Assembly (NCBI GenBank): GCA_021234155.1
Contig: JAJEKV010000037.1
Coordinates: 2,594,631-2,658,630, forward strand
Reading direction: 5' to 3'
DNA length: 64,000 bases
From: Isoetes taiwanensis
Lineage: Eukaryota > Streptophyta > Lycopodiopsida > Isoetales > Isoetaceae
Positions 62,412 through 64,000 of this stretch are shown here, one piece after another. The notes beneath the pieces are model-generated. The model did no database searches. It saw only the letters and a list, made by a program, of their open reading frames with translations, and was not told the origin of the DNA. Position numbers and translations under genes: made by a program. Position 1 is the first letter of the stretch. Every line of letters starts with the position of its first letter.

Positions 62412-62426
62412 GAGGTTCATCTTTTT
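62412..62426. repeat. Target site duplication, right
   Basis: Second copy of GAGGTTCATCTTTTT, directly right of the retroposon 5' end. Confidence 0.85.
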
Positions 62427-62429
62427 GGC

Positions 62430-64000
62430 TATGGTACTCTTTCCAATTAGACAAATATCCAGCACTTGTTTGCTCTAATGTTATATTTGATATTTAGTAA
62501 TTTGTTTGAGGATCACTATTATCCCCTTCAGGTATAATTTTACTCATTCTATGCATGTTCCTATACCAGTGGGCTTTAGAAACCTATTTTAACTAGCCAT
62601 CATTAGTTGCAGTGTGTTATATACATTAAGGACGAGTGAATCATAAATTTGAACAATCATGTTTACAACTTTTTAGCACAATTTTGTTTCATGACTTCTT
62701 CAATAGACAAGATATCTACATTATGTTTTTTCAATTGTGAGAGCGGGTTTGCCAGTACCAATGCTGGTGTGAGTTTGTCATCCACCTCCATGTTTATCTT
62801 TTTTGAGATATTGGTTTGAATATATTAAAATTGTTTACTGAACAAACTGAGTAAATATCGTCTTTATTATTGTTTTCTTATCCTGTAAAGATCAATTACA
62901 TCTTCGTCACTATCTCTAAAAGCAAAATGATTTGTTTATGGTTTGTTTATTCATGTAATGTAATTACCTTTTATCAGAAGAAGAGATAGTGTATGGTCTA
63001 GATTGTTGGTTTTGGGGATTATCTGCATTACAATTGTGCAACTAATTATCTATTATTGTTGTGGTGGTGTTGGTAGCTCAAAAACAAAAATAGTATAACA
63101 TGTAAAATAAGTTGGTATATGAGAATGTATGTATGCGCTTATACATCTCAAAACTTGTTCGACATACTTTAGACCAAAATGTGTATATATATAATTGGAA
63201 ATCAACCATAATTGCAAGGTCCTTATCGTTGTTCCTTGAAGAAACAATTCGACAAGTATTTAACATCCTTCCAAGGCCATGAAACTATAGAATTCAAATC
63301 CATAACATCCTTGAACTTATATGTAAAATTGTTATAAGCGCATAACATTTATCTCCTTTCCCAAGCAGTAAGACAACATCTGGAAAAACCCCATACTCAT
63401 GCTTGAACTCTTATAGTTTGTAAGAGGGAATTGAACGGCTTGAGGTGATGCATGATCTGGTTAGAAAGCTTTCTTAAAATAGCAATTGATAATTCTTTGC
63501 CTCTGCACATGGAACAACAACGTAAGTGCAATACTATTTTTCCTAACGTTCCTAACCGACATGCCCTTAACCAACTGGGCAACATAGTTTAGATGTTTAT
63601 GAGTAGTCACTTCTACCAGTGTCTGGGGAATGCCTCTATGTGCATTATCTAAGCATCGAAGACTGGCTAAAATTTCCCATGTGCTCATAATAACTTTACT
63701 ATGATCAGTCAGATTTACCCATGTATACCAGTGCCATTGTGATTACCAAAGCCGTTTTAATTATGCTGTAAATTACCCATGCATATAGGCACTGACACGC
63801 TTTTAAGGAAAAACTTAAATAGCGAGCTACTTGCAACAAACAATCAGATAGACAAATCAAGAAGAAAACAATCTTTAGATAAGAACAACAAACAAATTTT
63901 GGTTTCCACAACCAATGGATTTGGGCATCCGGGCCCACCCAACCGATCCAAGATAAGAACTAAGGCAATTCTACAAGGAAATGAATGAAAGGAATTGGTC
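62430..64000. other. Unassigned AT-rich DNA
   Basis: Only short frames (up to 77 codons) on both strands, none recognisable. No tRNA-like cloverleaf or long repeat was noticed. Confidence 0.5.

Noticed and set aside
1-64000. CRISPR array, tRNA, rRNA or bacterial-type genes
   Set aside because: No regular short repeat-spacer pattern, no cloverleaf-like sequence with matching A and B boxes and no ribosomal RNA stretch was noticed; an automated tRNA or Rfam scan was not possible here.

Overview
The window looks like non-genic nuclear DNA from a plant or plant-like eukaryote. It has no operons or compact genes, and few frames exceed 100 codons. What can be recognised is transposon wreckage of plant type: Rep/helicase Helitrons, Ty1-copia pol, poly(A) retroposons, a hAT-like insertion and a possible plant mobile domain fragment. 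I found no intact protein gene, tRNA, rRNA or CRISPR array by eye. The species cannot be named from the sequence.

Layout. 1-5,690: AT-rich intergenic DNA with small tandem and palindromic repeats and a CAC/GGT simple-sequence block. 5,690-7,512: Ty1-copia pol remnant (linker, reverse transcriptase, RNase H, plus strand), followed by a likely 3' LTR start at 7,513. 7,520-19,670: mostly unassigned, with a repeated GGAAACC/CCCC family (10.1, 16.7 and 17.5 kb), a possible plant mobile domain remnant on the minus strand (12.4-13.0 kb) and a 93-bp tandem duplication (17.06 kb).

19,672-47,962: the main feature, read here as a head-to-tail array of four Helitrons, H1 to H4. Each begins TC(C)TACT; the best-preserved 3' end is a 7-bp GC hairpin plus CTAG at 44,526-44,555. 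H1 (about 11.1 kb) and H2 (about 9.5 kb) each carry a broken Rep/PIF1-type helicase gene. H3 (4.3 kb) and H4 (3.4 kb) lack it and look non-autonomous. H1 also carries a hAT-like insertion in its helicase part and extra partial 3' ends.

48.4-64.0 kb: two related poly(A) retroposons on the minus strand (48.4-49.7 and 61.8-62.4 kb, the second with a perfect 15-bp target duplication), a GC-rich stretch with the longest open frame (50.2-52.65 kb), a long diverged inverted repeat (53.16-56.4 kb), a tiny poly(T) insertion between 18-bp repeats (57.7 kb), and a tandem array of small hairpins ending in a large inverted repeat (59.2-59.7 kb).

Paired copies differ by many short indels, often bringing in CG, CCG or CGC. 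This may reflect decay, or consensus error in the assembly, so frameshifts should be read with caution.
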